Shown piece after piece: positions 48,301-56,800 of a stretch of DNA of 64,000 bases. Source of the stretch: Malachius bipustulatus (Eukaryota; Arthropoda; Insecta; Coleoptera; Melyridae); the NCBI GenBank assembly GCA_910589415.1, contig OU342634.1:20085144-20149143 (forward strand). Direction: 5' to 3'. The notes under the pieces were generated by a model that worked only from the letters and a program-made list of their open reading frames with translations, had not been told where the DNA came from and did no database searches. The translations under genes were made by a program, and so were the position numbers. Position 1 is the first letter of the stretch. Every line of letters begins with the position of its first letter.

Positions 48301-51300
48301 GGTACTTTTAGAAGACTTTTTAGAAATTTTTTAGAAGTTTTTCTTATGGCCGACATATTACTTTTTTCCGTCGTTCGGGATAAAAAAATCAGGGAAACCA
48401 AAAATTAAACATTCAGAATGTTTTATACAGAATATATTATAAAAATGAAAAAACCATAAGCCAAGTATACCTACATAATATAAGAAGAAAATTTTTAGGG
48501 ATTTTTTTTTGAATGCTATTAATTTTTGGTTTCAATGCTTTTTTATACCAAATGACATAAAAAAACTCTGGGATCTAGTCGTCTTTGAAATTTTTTTACA
48601 TGTCAGATGGATACCTCTTGCCGACTTATGTAAGCCTACAAAAGATTATTCATTAATTTCCAATTATAAGAAGGATATGACAAAAATAAGAAATCTGAAT
48701 TTTTCAGTTTTTCAGGATATTTCAGGAACTTTGTTCCGTAGATACAGGGCTCTCCGACATCCGAATCTACATCCTCTCCGACAGTCAGGCTAGCCTGAAA
48801 GCCCTTGCAGCTTATGAAATCAGATCAAAACTGGTCTGGGAATTCCTGCAAGACCTCATTGACTTAGCCAGGTGCAACGTGGTGACACTAGTTTGGGTTC
48901 CGGGTCGCCGTGGGACGCCTGGTAATGAGGCTGCAGATAAACTAGAAACTAGCCAAGAAAGGCGCTGGGATGAACTACACTGGGCCCGAACCAGTGTTTG
49001 GCATCCCAAGGAACACTGTACACGGGGCGGTGGCTCAGTGGGTAAGAACCCAACATAGAGCACACTGGAACCGTATAACAGGAAACAAACATGGTAAGGT
49101 GATGATCAAGGAGCCCTCTCAAAACCTTGCCAGACAGATACTGCAACTGAACAGATTGCAGATCAGAACGGTGGTGGGTCTTCTCACAGGACACTGCCAC
49201 CTAAGAGTACACCTACATAAACTGGGGATATACAGAGAAGAACCAGTTTGTAGACTCTGCAATGAAGAAGATGAGACAGCTTCTCATGTGATATTCGAAT
49301 GTCCAGCACTCGCAAGAACGCGCTATGGTCCTGGGACCAATCAGTCCCGGGAGCCATCTGGCGGAAAAAACCTTGGTTAGCGGACTGCTGAACCTTGTCA
49401 AAGGAACGGAGCTTTTCTAACCAAGGAAAATTTAAATGTGAGAAATACAATAAGCCCGCTGGCTTCAGTGTTTGGGACCACATAAACCATCTCTCACATT
49501 TAGTTAAAATACCAATACCAAAATACCAAGATACAGGGCGATAGAACGTCTCCATTCTTATAGCATAAATTAATGTTGCAAGTTCCATTTTTGATTTCGA
49601 ATGCATTTCCGAAATACATGGTATCAATTTATTATTGAAGGATGTTTTACAAAAAATCTGTTGATGTCTAATTTATTTAAATTTGAATTATTTTTATTTT
49701 GCATTGTTGTTGCTTTCGATATCATCAAATCTTCCATTTTGTTGAGATATGATTACATTATATTTATTTTATTTGGAAGATCAGTTCACTCACTCTTTAA
49801 AAAAAAAAACTGAAATGATCAGAATGAAATTTTGCAACATTCTGATCGGAAGGTTAACTGAATATTATTCTCTTAATTACAAATGCGCCTGTTGATAAAA
49901 AAAATTGATTAAAAAAACTTTAACACTGACCTAGTTTTAATGAATTTATAAATACAGTTTGCATCCATATTAATTGCATGACTGAAAATCCATTTTAAAG
50001 TCTCTGGGATTATGAATTTTATTTATGTACATATCGCTTGTTTTTAACGCAGTTTTTATTGAACAATCTGCTAAAATTTTAATAAGTAAATAGAAGTAAA
50101 AAATCATTGAAACTAGATTTATATCTGTATAAAAGGTCACATTACAACAATAATTTTTTATTTGTTGTAAATTTTGCTGGATGGCGAATATTTTATTTGT
50201 TGTAAATTTTGCTGGATAGCGGAAATATCCAAAACCTGATGAAACTATTATTCATGTTTTTTTTTTAAAAAAAAAAAGGGGGGAGCATATCGGTCTTCAC
50301 TATGTAGTTAAGACAAAGTCGCTCCACACCGGTAATATGGGTTTGGAGCCTCTTGCTCGTATTGTATACCCAGCCTCCAGTATGCCAAACAAATAGTAGA
50401 ACGGACAACACAGACACCCACCCGTGCGGTTGAGTACCCATCGGGCGCGTCCCCAGGTGGCGGATAGGGGGAAGGCCTTACAATGAGCGTAAGTGAGTAA
50501 GGTTAGCAGTGGTCATAAAGCTCGTCGGAGGTAAAATTCTAGACTGGTAGCTCAAAACCCTGCCGCGGACCACCTTCCCTAACTTGGTTGTCGTGTCGTG
50601 ACTAAAGGTCTGCACTAGGGGAAACGGCGCCAGAGATGTCCGACTGTGGACTATCTGATATACCGTATCATCTGTTGTCGTGGTCACGTTCCGCGCACAG
50701 AGAGATGCGGGGGTCTGGGCTTAATCGCCGGAACCAAGAGGAGACAACCTCACTAAAAAAAACTAAATCCTAAGGCGGGGGTCCAGGCTGATGGGATGCG
50801 TGACTGGATAGAAGACCAGTCCTACTGGATTCAACCTTGGGGCACCAGGGGGCACCCCACTGTATCAATCCCCTCACCTTTGCATGCAGGGCTCTGCATA
50901 GGTGGAACACCCATCCCTAGCTACTCGTGGGATCAACCATGGTAAGCCAATAAAAAACCAAGAAGTCCCGGGACATCACCGCAAAACAGACTGCTGACTG
51001 AGCGGGGCTTGTCACCCGTCATGACAGTTGGCAATCCAAACAATCCTTGAGCTCGAGACCACCTCGAACGCAAGAAGAATGTCCACTCATTGGCAAGAAA
51101 AGGAGCATCGACACCCTTCATAGAACCAGAACCATTCTGTGGCTTCGAAGATACTTTCTTCAAGCAGAATTCCAAAAGGAAGAAGAAAACTTAGAGAAAC
51201 CCATTGGAGGAACCTCTCGGGGTTGAGACAATCCAAAGAACTTCTCGGGAATTTTAACTGAGAGAATTAACAGAACACTGACGTAATTCCTAACGAGACA

Positions 51301-52079
51301 TTGCAAGCTCAAGGAACACCTGAGGAAGTTAGGCATAGAAGAAATGGCGTCTGCAGATTCTGCGGGAAAGGAGACGAGACACCACGTCACCTGCTGCTCA
51401 ACTGCGATGCGATAGAACTCAAAAGAAGTAACGTCCTGGGTCACCACCAGCTAGAGGCAGGGAACTTACCCGACCTTGATCCTCTCAAAATCCTGAAGTT
51501 TCTCAAGGAAACGGACTTGGAGAGGGTGCTTCACTAAAGGGATTCCACACCAGGTGAAGCACAGTAGAGGGGATACAATAGATCTTTTAGGTCGCAGTAA
51601 CTTAATCACCCTCAAAAAATACAAATACAAATACAAACTCAGACACCCAGAGCCTTCACCGAGAATCGGACTCAGTCCGCCGGGTCCAGTGATTCAGCAG
51701 ACCACTGAACCACTCGGCCACCGGTGTGCTCATTATTCATGTTTATGATGGATTTGATTCATTTGTATAAGAGATATTTATATCGGAATCTATAAAAGAG
51801 TTGAAATGTTGAATTGTGCAAAAAAAAATCTATCTGGTCGCCTTTAGGTTTTGTCAAATGAAAACTTGCCCTTGCCAATTATCAACCAGCACTCATCAAT
51901 CATTATTGTTTCTTTGCATTGGTAGATAATTAATTTAAATGCAACCAGATCGAAATAATTGTGTTTCTCACATTTCGCCATAATTTTACATTTCTTTACA
52001 ATGATTTTTTGATTTCAGGAAACATCACAGAGAAGAACCGAGCGAAGAATATGTACCAGTTTCAACACAAGATGGTTAA
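36285..52079 (+). CDS. SLC22-like (organic cation transporter family) MFS transporter, 8 coding exons
   Basis: Joined exons: 36285-36300, 39818-40062, 40317-40533, 40591-40945, 41207-41434, 41511-41787, 41885-42144, 52019-52079. All introns are GT-AG, phases match at every junction, and the total is 552 codons plus TAA, the usual SLC22 length. The product would be a 12-helix plasma-membrane carrier for organic ions. Hallmarks are an N-terminal GDFGKWQ; a large extracellular loop (about residues 50-145) with Cys in FWCKK, GFCYM, VTCSE and LVCGN, and STVVTEWNLVC; the MFS motif GSSFFGFFADRRGRK after helix 2; PESPRWLL after helix 6; and TGEAYPTVVRN before helix 11. The tail ends EEYVPVSTQDG. No stops or frameshifts are seen. 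The substrate cannot be predicted. The start exon is the least certain part. Confidence 0.88.
37300..39460 (-). mobile_element. Mariner-like transposon in intron 1 of the transporter gene
   Basis: Degenerate terminal inverted repeats of at least 120 bases pair 37330-37440 with about 39350-39470. For example AAGTTTGGGATAAGAGTTGC and GGGTTAGCAA on the left match GCAATTGTTAGACCACCGAA-type sequence on the complement of the right. Between them lies a decayed minus-strand transposase. The element is antisense to the host gene and much more eroded than the one at 26.6-28.8 kb. Confidence 0.7.
37735..38890 (-). pseudogene. Decayed mariner/IS630-like DDE transposase
   Basis: On the minus strand, 38894-38670 gives an N-terminal part with EEERIRVLI. 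38533-37976 gives the DDE core with EFCELMMDR, a FSEDAKFEL block (normally FSDEATF, which bears the first catalytic Asp), AWAGILNNRIVGPFFF and YQQDGAPGHF (second Asp). 37971-37735 gives SPDLTPLNFFYW (third Asp in SPDL) and ITPEMLAKV. The three parts are in different frames, and the segment between GHF and SPDL is damaged. No functional enzyme can be made. Confidence 0.75.
39818..40062 (+). CDS. Transporter exon 2: N-terminus, TM1, start of extracellular loop
   Basis: The acceptor TTTTTGCAG ends at 39817 and the donor GTAAGA starts at 40063. It encodes about residues 6-87, including GDFGKWQ, the first membrane helix and the first loop cysteine (FWCKK). Confidence 0.88.
40317..40533 (+). CDS. 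Transporter exon 3: extracellular loop and start of TM2
   Basis: The acceptor is TTTTTAG before 40317 and the donor GTAAGG is at 40534. Residues 88-159 contain three loop cysteines and STVVTEWNLVCGN, a strong SLC22 signature, then enter helix 2. Confidence 0.9.
40591..40945 (+). CDS. Transporter exon 4: MFS motif and TM3-TM6
   Basis: The acceptor is TGTTTCAG and the donor GTAAGT. It begins with the MFS loop motif (FFADRRGRK) and encodes several hydrophobic helices to about residue 277. Confidence 0.9.
41207..41434 (+). CDS. Transporter exon 5: central cytoplasmic loop
   Basis: The acceptor is TTCTGCAG and the donor GTGAGT. It opens with WIIPESPRWLL, the SLC22 hallmark after helix 6, followed by a hydrophilic loop rich in Lys and Asn, to about residue 353. 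Confidence 0.9.
41511..41787 (+). CDS. Transporter exon 6: TM7-TM10
   Basis: The acceptor is TTGTTCCAG and the donor GTAAGC. Residues 354-446 hold the second-half helices and a GCRRTF segment resembling the repeated MFS loop motif. Confidence 0.9.
41885..42144 (+). CDS. Transporter exon 7: TM11-TM12 and start of the C-tail
   Basis: The acceptor is TTTATAG and the donor GTGAGT at 42145. It encodes residues 447-532 with TGEAYPTVVRNAGMG, the final helices and IPLPESSATKLMETVDDLE. Read without splicing, the frame stops two bases after the donor, so a short isoform ending here would be possible. Confidence 0.9.
42310..42590 (-). pseudogene. CR1/Jockey-like RT fragment in intron 7
   Basis: The minus strand reads TSKAFESVDHLNILGG, like the RT block with the first catalytic Asp (normally DLSKAFDSVDH), and later CQILGLLWCL, resembling GSILGPLLF after a frame change. 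About 280 bases survive, with an internal deletion between the two motifs. Confidence 0.5.
43020..43150. mobile_element. Hairpin MITE in intron 7
   Basis: TTTGGAGGAAAAGTTACTTT and TCATGGCTTGCTC are mirrored by GAGCGCGCCATGAAAAGTG and TCACTTTCCCTCC. A second small hairpin (TCAGCCTCACTTCGTTCGGC, TGA) forms the tip. Confidence 0.7.
44912..48290 (-). mobile_element. RTE/BovB-like LINE, apparently intact
   Basis: A single-ORF non-LTR element lies on the minus strand, antisense to the transporter gene, within its 9.9-kb intron. The 5' UTR (about 48094-48290) contains CCCAATCTGCACCTCCACG. The 3' UTR is very short, about 65 bases, and ends in an A-rich AAGAAAAACAAAAG-like tail, as is usual for RTE. 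Exact ends and target duplication could not be fixed. Confidence 0.8.
44977..48093 (-). CDS. RTE ORF: AP endonuclease and reverse transcriptase, 1038 aa
   Basis: One uninterrupted frame would supply target nicking and reverse transcription for the element. An N-terminal extension of about 90 residues precedes an endonuclease with WNVRGL, SETHW, GDLNAKIG and SDHQLL. The RT follows with GKATGIDQIS, DNYRLIALIS, QAGFVKGRGT, CFVDYEKAFDNV, RRGVRQGCVLSP and the catalytic FADD near residue 783. The C-terminal region has SYASETWTI, RIDAFEMWVWRRMLRI, FGHIARH and GKRKRGRSPTRW, all typical of RTE/BovB proteins often annotated in insects as craniofacial-development-like. The length fits a full-length RTE ORF. 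All key catalytic motifs are present and no stop is seen, so the copy could be recent or still active. Confidence 0.9.
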   Translation of the reverse strand: MNGQETINGIGLGRQWETTRLKDLGHPTRIEYGMSTENGLGRPCDPVGNRRSSASGVESGKSDTGHGNVDSWASHAKLATRKKQQRIRIAGWNVRGLNQQGKLQLLQEELQRCKIDVAAISETHWHDRGHFRSSEYTVYFSGTEDRNIHGVGILISNRLNPYVLGYEPINERICSLKINAKPCILNILSLYAPTSDAEDEEIEEFYGAVEVAINRIPNKEILILVGDLNAKIGGTVNENHLRQVVGKFGLGDRNNRGERLIQFCIDNSFAIVNSMFEHHKRRLFTWRSPDGKYKNQIDYILVRQRWRASVRAAKTLPSADCGSDHQLLMCEYFARFKNCQRRQIRKLPPLNAVHVQRFNDSVMDKVAPLVQDIENESPEKIWQTMKTAVISSLKEMPNEHLDNKWKPWITTETRELIRERREVKSLGLDNTVDIERYNLLNRAIQSATRRDKNAYLATMCEEVQNHAATNSTKDLFQKIRIITRKFKTRHWIIHDEQNVPATELNKIASIWKNYCGTLYTDPDSVVDELGDYEEEPDILLDEVKAAVRKLRDGKATGIDQISADVLKTLDDRGLRILHFLCQRIWKTGLWPKDWSTSVLLPLHKKGPKTNCDNYRLIALISHASKIMLYVLQARLSAFIDRQISEEQAGFVKGRGTREHIFNARQLTEKAREYGVPMYLCFVDYEKAFDNVRWTKLWSTLIEIGVPIHLTTLIKNLYEASEAVLKIENTLSDRCNIRRGVRQGCVLSPLLYKVYSEIIMRQVLEQWNGGIKIAGKRFSNLRFADDTTLIASSVRELLELIQRLEVVSLDFGLKININKTKIMIVDRDNEHHNQPRSIGRFEVVDKFIYLGSMLHKYGSCEYEIRRRIEIARNAMRQLSRVWKDRNITKATKIKLVNTLIFPIFSYASETWTIRAADRRRIDAFEMWVWRRMLRIPWTARRTNVSILNEVKPVQRLSSLTYGRILKFFGHIARHDTMEKLMVQGRLEGKRKRGRSPTRWTEVVEKLVDSSFASAARQANDRKRWRRTVQQVLRNLDNPG
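48750..49535 (+). pseudogene. 3' part of an RNase H-bearing LINE (I/R1/LOA-like)
   Basis: One frame reads IRIYILSDSQASLKAL and WVPGRRGTPGNEAADKL, the core and end of RNase H. After a frame change, 48970-49380 reads NYTGPEPVFGIPRN and the C-terminal zinc finger CRLCNEEDETASHVIFEC. The 3' UTR ends at an (AATACCA)n-like tail near 49535. It is truncated on its 5' side at 48750, exactly against the fold-back arm. Confidence 0.75.
49536..50152. other. AT-rich intron DNA
   Basis: No gene or element recognised between the LINE tail and the tandem duplication at 50156. Confidence 0.4.
50156..50222 (+). repeat. 35-bp tandem duplication
   Basis: The unit beginning TTTTATTTGTTGTAAATTTT occurs twice with period 35 and one mismatch (ATGGCG versus ATAGCG). 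Confidence 0.85.
51060..51537 (+). pseudogene. LINE ORF2 C-terminus: RNase H end and zinc finger
   Basis: RKKNVHSLARKGASTPFIEP followed by EPFCGF matches the region after RNase H in the same LINE group as 48.9 kb (there GPEPVFG). After a frame change, 51301-51537 reads CRFCGKGDETPRHLLLNC, a complete CX2C-x8-H-x4-C finger, then a stop at 51535-51537. The RT and endonuclease are absent. Confidence 0.7.
51645..51731 (-). repeat. tRNA-Ser-like SINE head
   Basis: The minus strand starts GAGCACACCGGTGGCCGAGT, containing a good box A (TGGCCGAGTGG), and about 45 bases later has a box B-like GTCCGATTCTC. The overall order resembles a serine tRNA, but the anticodon region and acceptor stem are not intact, so it is a tRNA-derived sequence, not a tRNA gene. 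Confidence 0.5.
52019..52079 (+). CDS. Transporter exon 8: C-terminal tail
   Basis: TTTGATTTCAG ends at 52018. Joined to the CA left over from exon 7 it reads QKHHREEPSEEYVPV and on to a TAA at 52077-52079. The acidic, hydrophilic tail ending in STQDG suits an SLC22 C-terminus. It lies 9.9 kb from exon 7. Confidence 0.78.
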
Positions 52080-52356
52080 AGACCTTTTTTATGACATGAC
52101 TATTTCTTAAGGCAAACTTATATAAATTTGACAATTTGTATTACACACCATGCATTACTTATATAGGTATACGTACAGTTGAGGCCATCCAAATGTGAAG
52201 CCAAAATTTTACACTGTAGTTGAAAATTTAAGTCATAGGCACTCGCGTAGTTGAAAATTTCGGTTCGGTCACCACTATGGTCGTAAAAAAAAAGATAACT
52301 AGCTCCTACCAAACCTAAAATATTCAATACATAGGTTACACTTTTCGATCTGCGAA

Positions 52357-52362
52357 AATAAA
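52357..52362 (+). promoter_or_regulatory. Candidate polyadenylation signal of the transporter gene
   Basis: AATAAA lies 278 bases after the TAA stop, a plausible distance for a 3' UTR end. It is the first canonical signal downstream. Confidence 0.45.
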
Positions 52363-52379
52363 ACATCAAAAAGTGCTAC

Positions 52380-53500
52380 GGTCCAAACAGCTGCAACTCC
52401 AGAAGATGTTTGGATATGGCGGACACAACACATCCGATACGCAAATCAGTAATACAACATACTGAACTATAAACAGAAAAACAACTGTGAATGTCTAAAC
52501 TAGAAGAAGTATCTATTAGATGTTTCAAAATTGCGTTCACCAGAGCGGTCAATTATTGGTATTATAGTCCTTCTTGATGTTTTAGATTCAAATATTTCAG
52601 TTAACAATAAACGTCAATAATAATGACATCGACAGTCAATGTCAATATCAATTTGTGCCACTCATTTCGAAAATAACAGTTTTGTGGATTTTATTCATCG
52701 TGTTCCCTCCTGAGAATAACTTTGCATTATTCGACATATCGAGGACCTAATAAAGGAGTAGATAAACTATTTTTATAAAAACACAATTTATCTGAATAAA
52801 ATTTTTATTTCGCATACACATATCCCATAATCTCATTTAGTAAAAATTCTGTATCTTTGTCATCTAAAATGTCTAACTAACTAATCTAAAAAATTCAACA
52901 GAAAATATCTAAAATTTTATCTAGTCTGATTCCCTTTCCATCTCAATTTACGAGACAACGTGTTTCGTAATAATTATTATTCTCCTCCTTTGTTCATATA
53001 TGTAATAACAGCCGCATAAATAAGTGACAAGATTCTTCGTTTTGGTCGCTTTGCAAACTTACCCTCATTTATTCCATCACTCTAATGAAAGTTCTTTGAT
53101 GATACCCGTTTGCTTCTGCTGTGTAAATTACTCCGTTACGCCAGTTAAATTTTGCCAGAGATGGGAAATATCATTCATGTCCAGTATAGAGAAGCTTAAT
53201 AACTCCCACGTCGTGCATAACCATTGAATAATTAAATATTTAATTTCAACTTTATCCAGTCTATAGCTTTGCTACCAGCTTGTCAATTTTAACTCATGAA
53301 TGTTTTAATGAGAACACTGTAATTAAATGTTTCTATTTTTTTTTCTCACACCCTCATTTCCGTCACTTTTCAATCTCATGAATTCAAATGCTTTCTTTAA
53401 CAATAATATACATTTTAAGAAACTACAAATCCGATAAAAGTTGGTGATGAAATTTGTTCGTCGCTGGAAGGGGGACATCATAATTATGAAACCAAACTTT
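52380..53500. other. Intergenic DNA, no gene seen
   Basis: AT-rich DNA with short frames only (e.g. 53024-53227) that show no motifs. Confidence 0.4.
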
Positions 53501-53511
53501 ACCTCCCTTTC

Positions 53512-53826
53512 CCACTCCATGGGGATGGGAAGAGGCCACTTTAAAATTTTAATGGAGAACCCTATTTTTATTGCAGATTCAGATTTTACGACTGAAAGTA
53601 CGTAGGAAATTGCTTCTCCCTTCCCCCTCCATCCAGGTGGGGCGAAAGATTTTAAATTTAGTTCCTAACCAGAATTTCAAATTTAACCCCGCAAAGTTGC
53701 ATGGAGGGGGAAGGAGGGAACAATTTCTCACTTATTTTTAGCCGGAAATCCGAATCTGTAATAAAAAAGTGGGTTCTCATTTACGATTTTAAAGTTGCTA
53801 CCTCCACCCCACCCCTTGGGGGTGAA
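53512..53826. repeat. Inverted repeat with CT-rich/GGGG arms
   Basis: The left arm (about 53512-53636: GGGAAGAGGCCACTTTAAAA; TTATTGCAGATTCAGATTT; TTCCCCCTCCAT) is mirrored by 53695-53826 (ATGGAGGGGGAAGGAGGGAA; AAATCCGAATCTGTAATAA; GGTGGCAACTTTAAAA-like on the complement). Divergence is moderate. Probably an old MITE; termini uncertain. Confidence 0.55.
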
Positions 53827-53829
53827 GGT

Positions 53830-56800
53830 CGAACAACTTCCAGTCGAACAACTTCCATTACTTTTTTTTATTTAACACGTAGTTTTCTCGATAAAATTAG
53901 CAACTTATATGTATAAGTAATACTTGCATTTCTGTTGAAATTTGAAAGATAAATTTCAAGCATAATTTCAATTTAAGTTGTGATTGTAAAACTTTCTGCA
54001 AGAGTTTAGGAATTTTCGTTTTAAGTGGATGTGTTGCCAAGTGGAGCTAAGAATGGCATGACAGGATAATCTGTAATAAGTTGGTCGAAGATATTTTAAG
54101 GTAATGAATTAGCTTTTCCAGCTTATATTATCGTAAATAATTCCGTTCCATCTTCAACAAGTTTCCATTATTAGCTCTAGTTAAGCAGCACAATAGAAAC
54201 ACTGACGGTCTCAAAGCATTCTAGACTTTGTTGGTCGTCGTCCTGGATAAAGTAATCTCCTCCTTAATTTGAATAGTTCTCTACACAAGTCCGTTCCATT
54301 CATTCCGTCTGTAATTCTGCTGTCTCCTTGCTAACCAGCCCAATAAAACTTATCCTTTGTGCCAGTGAAATAATCAAAGCGATCATGAAAAATATATGCA
54401 TCTGGGGATCTTATCAAATTACCAAAACTGATTTCAACGTTGAGTGGCCCTTTGGACACTTATAATTTATGTTCTTCAACAAATTAATGTTTAATGAATA
54501 AATTAAATATATTATTAAACATTTTTGTGAACATATCCAGTGAACTTAACTTGATGCCATAATTTTTTTTTAAGTATTGTTAAGTTAAGTATTTGTAACT
54601 TATGTTACGTGTTTTTTTCTTTATTAAATTGAACAATATTTAATGCAGGTTGGTTCTTATTCAAGTTTGCTACGATGTTAAATAAACGCGAGTTAAGGGC
54701 TGTTGCAGTCAGAATTCTGACGTCACAACTGCCGCGATTGCTCGTAGCAACGGATGTTTAACGTTTAGGTCTAGCACAGAGAGCATATTGAGCAATAGAA
54801 ATCATTATTATACGTGAGCCACAAGGTATATTTACCCTTTCTATGTAGGCTTTAATCAGAATACTATGTCAAAATCCGATGACATATAAGTAGGGTTTTT
54901 TTGATACTATAGTCCAATAAAGTCTAAAAAGTCATACGTATCGATTAAGAATACACATCCTTTTGATAGTTCGATTTATTTTGTTTCATGTACGTGTTTT
55001 TATAGTAACCGTCCAGTTTGTCTAAACACTCCATCCCGCATAAATAAGTATACGTCAACATTGGTTTTGAATGAGAATTAAATGCACAACACAGAGGATA
55101 GAATGTCATTACGTGAATAAATTTTATGTAGTTGTCAGTGGCTCTCAAACTGACGTAAGCGGTTCAATTAAATGTTTGAATGATTCCTTCAATAATTTAC
55201 GCTCCTTTACAACTTGACAATTAACTGTTTGACATTTTCTGGTGAAATTAAAAATATTAATTCGGACTGTTAGTGAAACGTCACATCTGACTTTTTAAAG
55301 TTAATCCTAGTATAATGAGAATAAGGTATACCTTTGAAGACTGATTTTTCAGTTTATTTGGGAATGTAGATTGAATCTATAAAACTGTAAACTAACGGAA
55401 CCTTTCATTTTACAGTTTTAAGAATTCAATACTATCAATCATGATTTTTTTCCAAAGCCTGCTTATGGTATTTTTTTTAATAAAGACATAAGTAAAGAGG
55501 CGATTTGGTTTGTATAAATAAAACTTTCAATTATAAATTGAAAGAATATTTTATGTCCTTGATGGAAAGTTGCTATATGAATCGTTAGCTAGCATAATGA
55601 TTAAATTTATTTATTTGAACATAATTTTGATAATATGGCAAATTTTTAAAAATGTAAAATTGAATGACATAATTATGAAATTAAAATCTGTGCGGCTTTT
55701 TTGCAGTTCTGTAAGTAAAACCTGATACGAGTATTCCATTTAATAATAAGTATCCTTACATTTTCAGGAGATTTTCACAAATATCAAAGGATATCATCTA
55801 AGAGTATAACAGGCTAAAATACCTATCTCGTGATACTTCACGAAGGGCAGGAATAAATTATGACATTGCTCCATGAGATTGCTTCAAAAAGAATATCTAA
55901 GTGCTGTTAAGAAGATGCGTTCAAAACTCAGTGCCGTACCTATATATCTTGTCAAGTTCGCTCCTGGGAACTAAAAGGCTGAAAATGTAAAACTTTATAA
56001 TTTTTTGCGATACACCCTGTTATGAGTAATATTGGAACCAGATGCATTGTGCAATAAGTTTCACATTTATTATTTTAGTCACAGGCTTGATAGAAACGAG
56101 CGAACATGACTTTAATAAAATAATTATCTAAGGAGTCTGTGAAATGAATTGTATACTATACTTTTTCTACTTGTGCATATTTAAGGCCATAATGAAACAG
56201 ACAAAAGTCAAACTTGATATTTGTTTCAATTCAAACATATTATTAAGAAAAATTACTTCAGTCGGTGACTGATGAAAGCCGGAGCTTTTGAGCTCACGAG
56301 TTTTCAAGCATATTTGGAATAATTGCGACGTTTTAGTAAGAGGAGCAAATAAAAATAGCCATGAAAAGTGTCGCAGAGCTAAGGAAGAATCGAAGGAATC
56401 AGGTGGAACCAGGTTGAAAATTACTGAAAAATTCACTGAAACTTGGTCTAACCTGATTTGATCATTCCTTAATGAATAAATTAAGTAAAAGTCGCCTTTT
56501 GATCAAATCTATAAGAATCTTTTGCAGTCTTTATTCTAAGCATTCACATTTAATGATCAATAAAAGTGACTTAAGTGACTCAAACTTGATGATGGTAAAT
56601 TTTTATGGTAATATATGAATCTCCATATCTACATGCAGCACCAGACACGAGGAAAATTTGGTTGTGCCTTCCGGTATAAACTGCTTGGAATTCTCGAGCA
56701 GCACACAAAGTATGTACGCAGATAAGGGATTTCACAAGTTCTGAATTTCTTAGCCATAGTTAATTAGCTATCCATTGTTGTACTAAGCCGATGGTAGATT

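Larger units (their letters stand above)
44606..48740. mobile_element. Fold-back element split by an RTE LINE
   Basis: The left arm at about 44606-44908 (TACAGGTTGTCCC start; TTCAGGCTTACATAAGTC; GCCGACTAGATTCCAGAGC) is mirrored by 48545-48740. The right copy reads GACTAGATCCCAGAG, GGCTTACATAAGTCGGC and TCCTGAAATATCCTG on the complement. Both arms belong to the family seen at 23.8-24.2 kb. The RTE LINE separates them, so it landed in the fold-back's inner region. The right arm is cut at its outer end by another LINE fragment. Confidence 0.7.
50260..51731 (-). mobile_element. Composite retro-insert with 13-bp target duplication
   Basis: ATTATTCATGTTT occurs at 50247-50259 and again at 51732-51744, bracketing 1.47 kb. 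On the minus strand the insert begins with a tRNA-like sequence and ends with a T-run followed by a run of about 12 A before the duplication, the form left by target-primed reverse transcription. Its interior, read on the plus strand, is LINE-like: a GC-rich 5'-UTR-like block (50272-50940), an RNase H end and a C-terminal zinc finger (51060-51537), and a (CAAATA)n tail at about 51620-51640. It thus looks like an internally deleted LINE carried antisense within a tRNA-headed insert. Confidence 0.6.
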
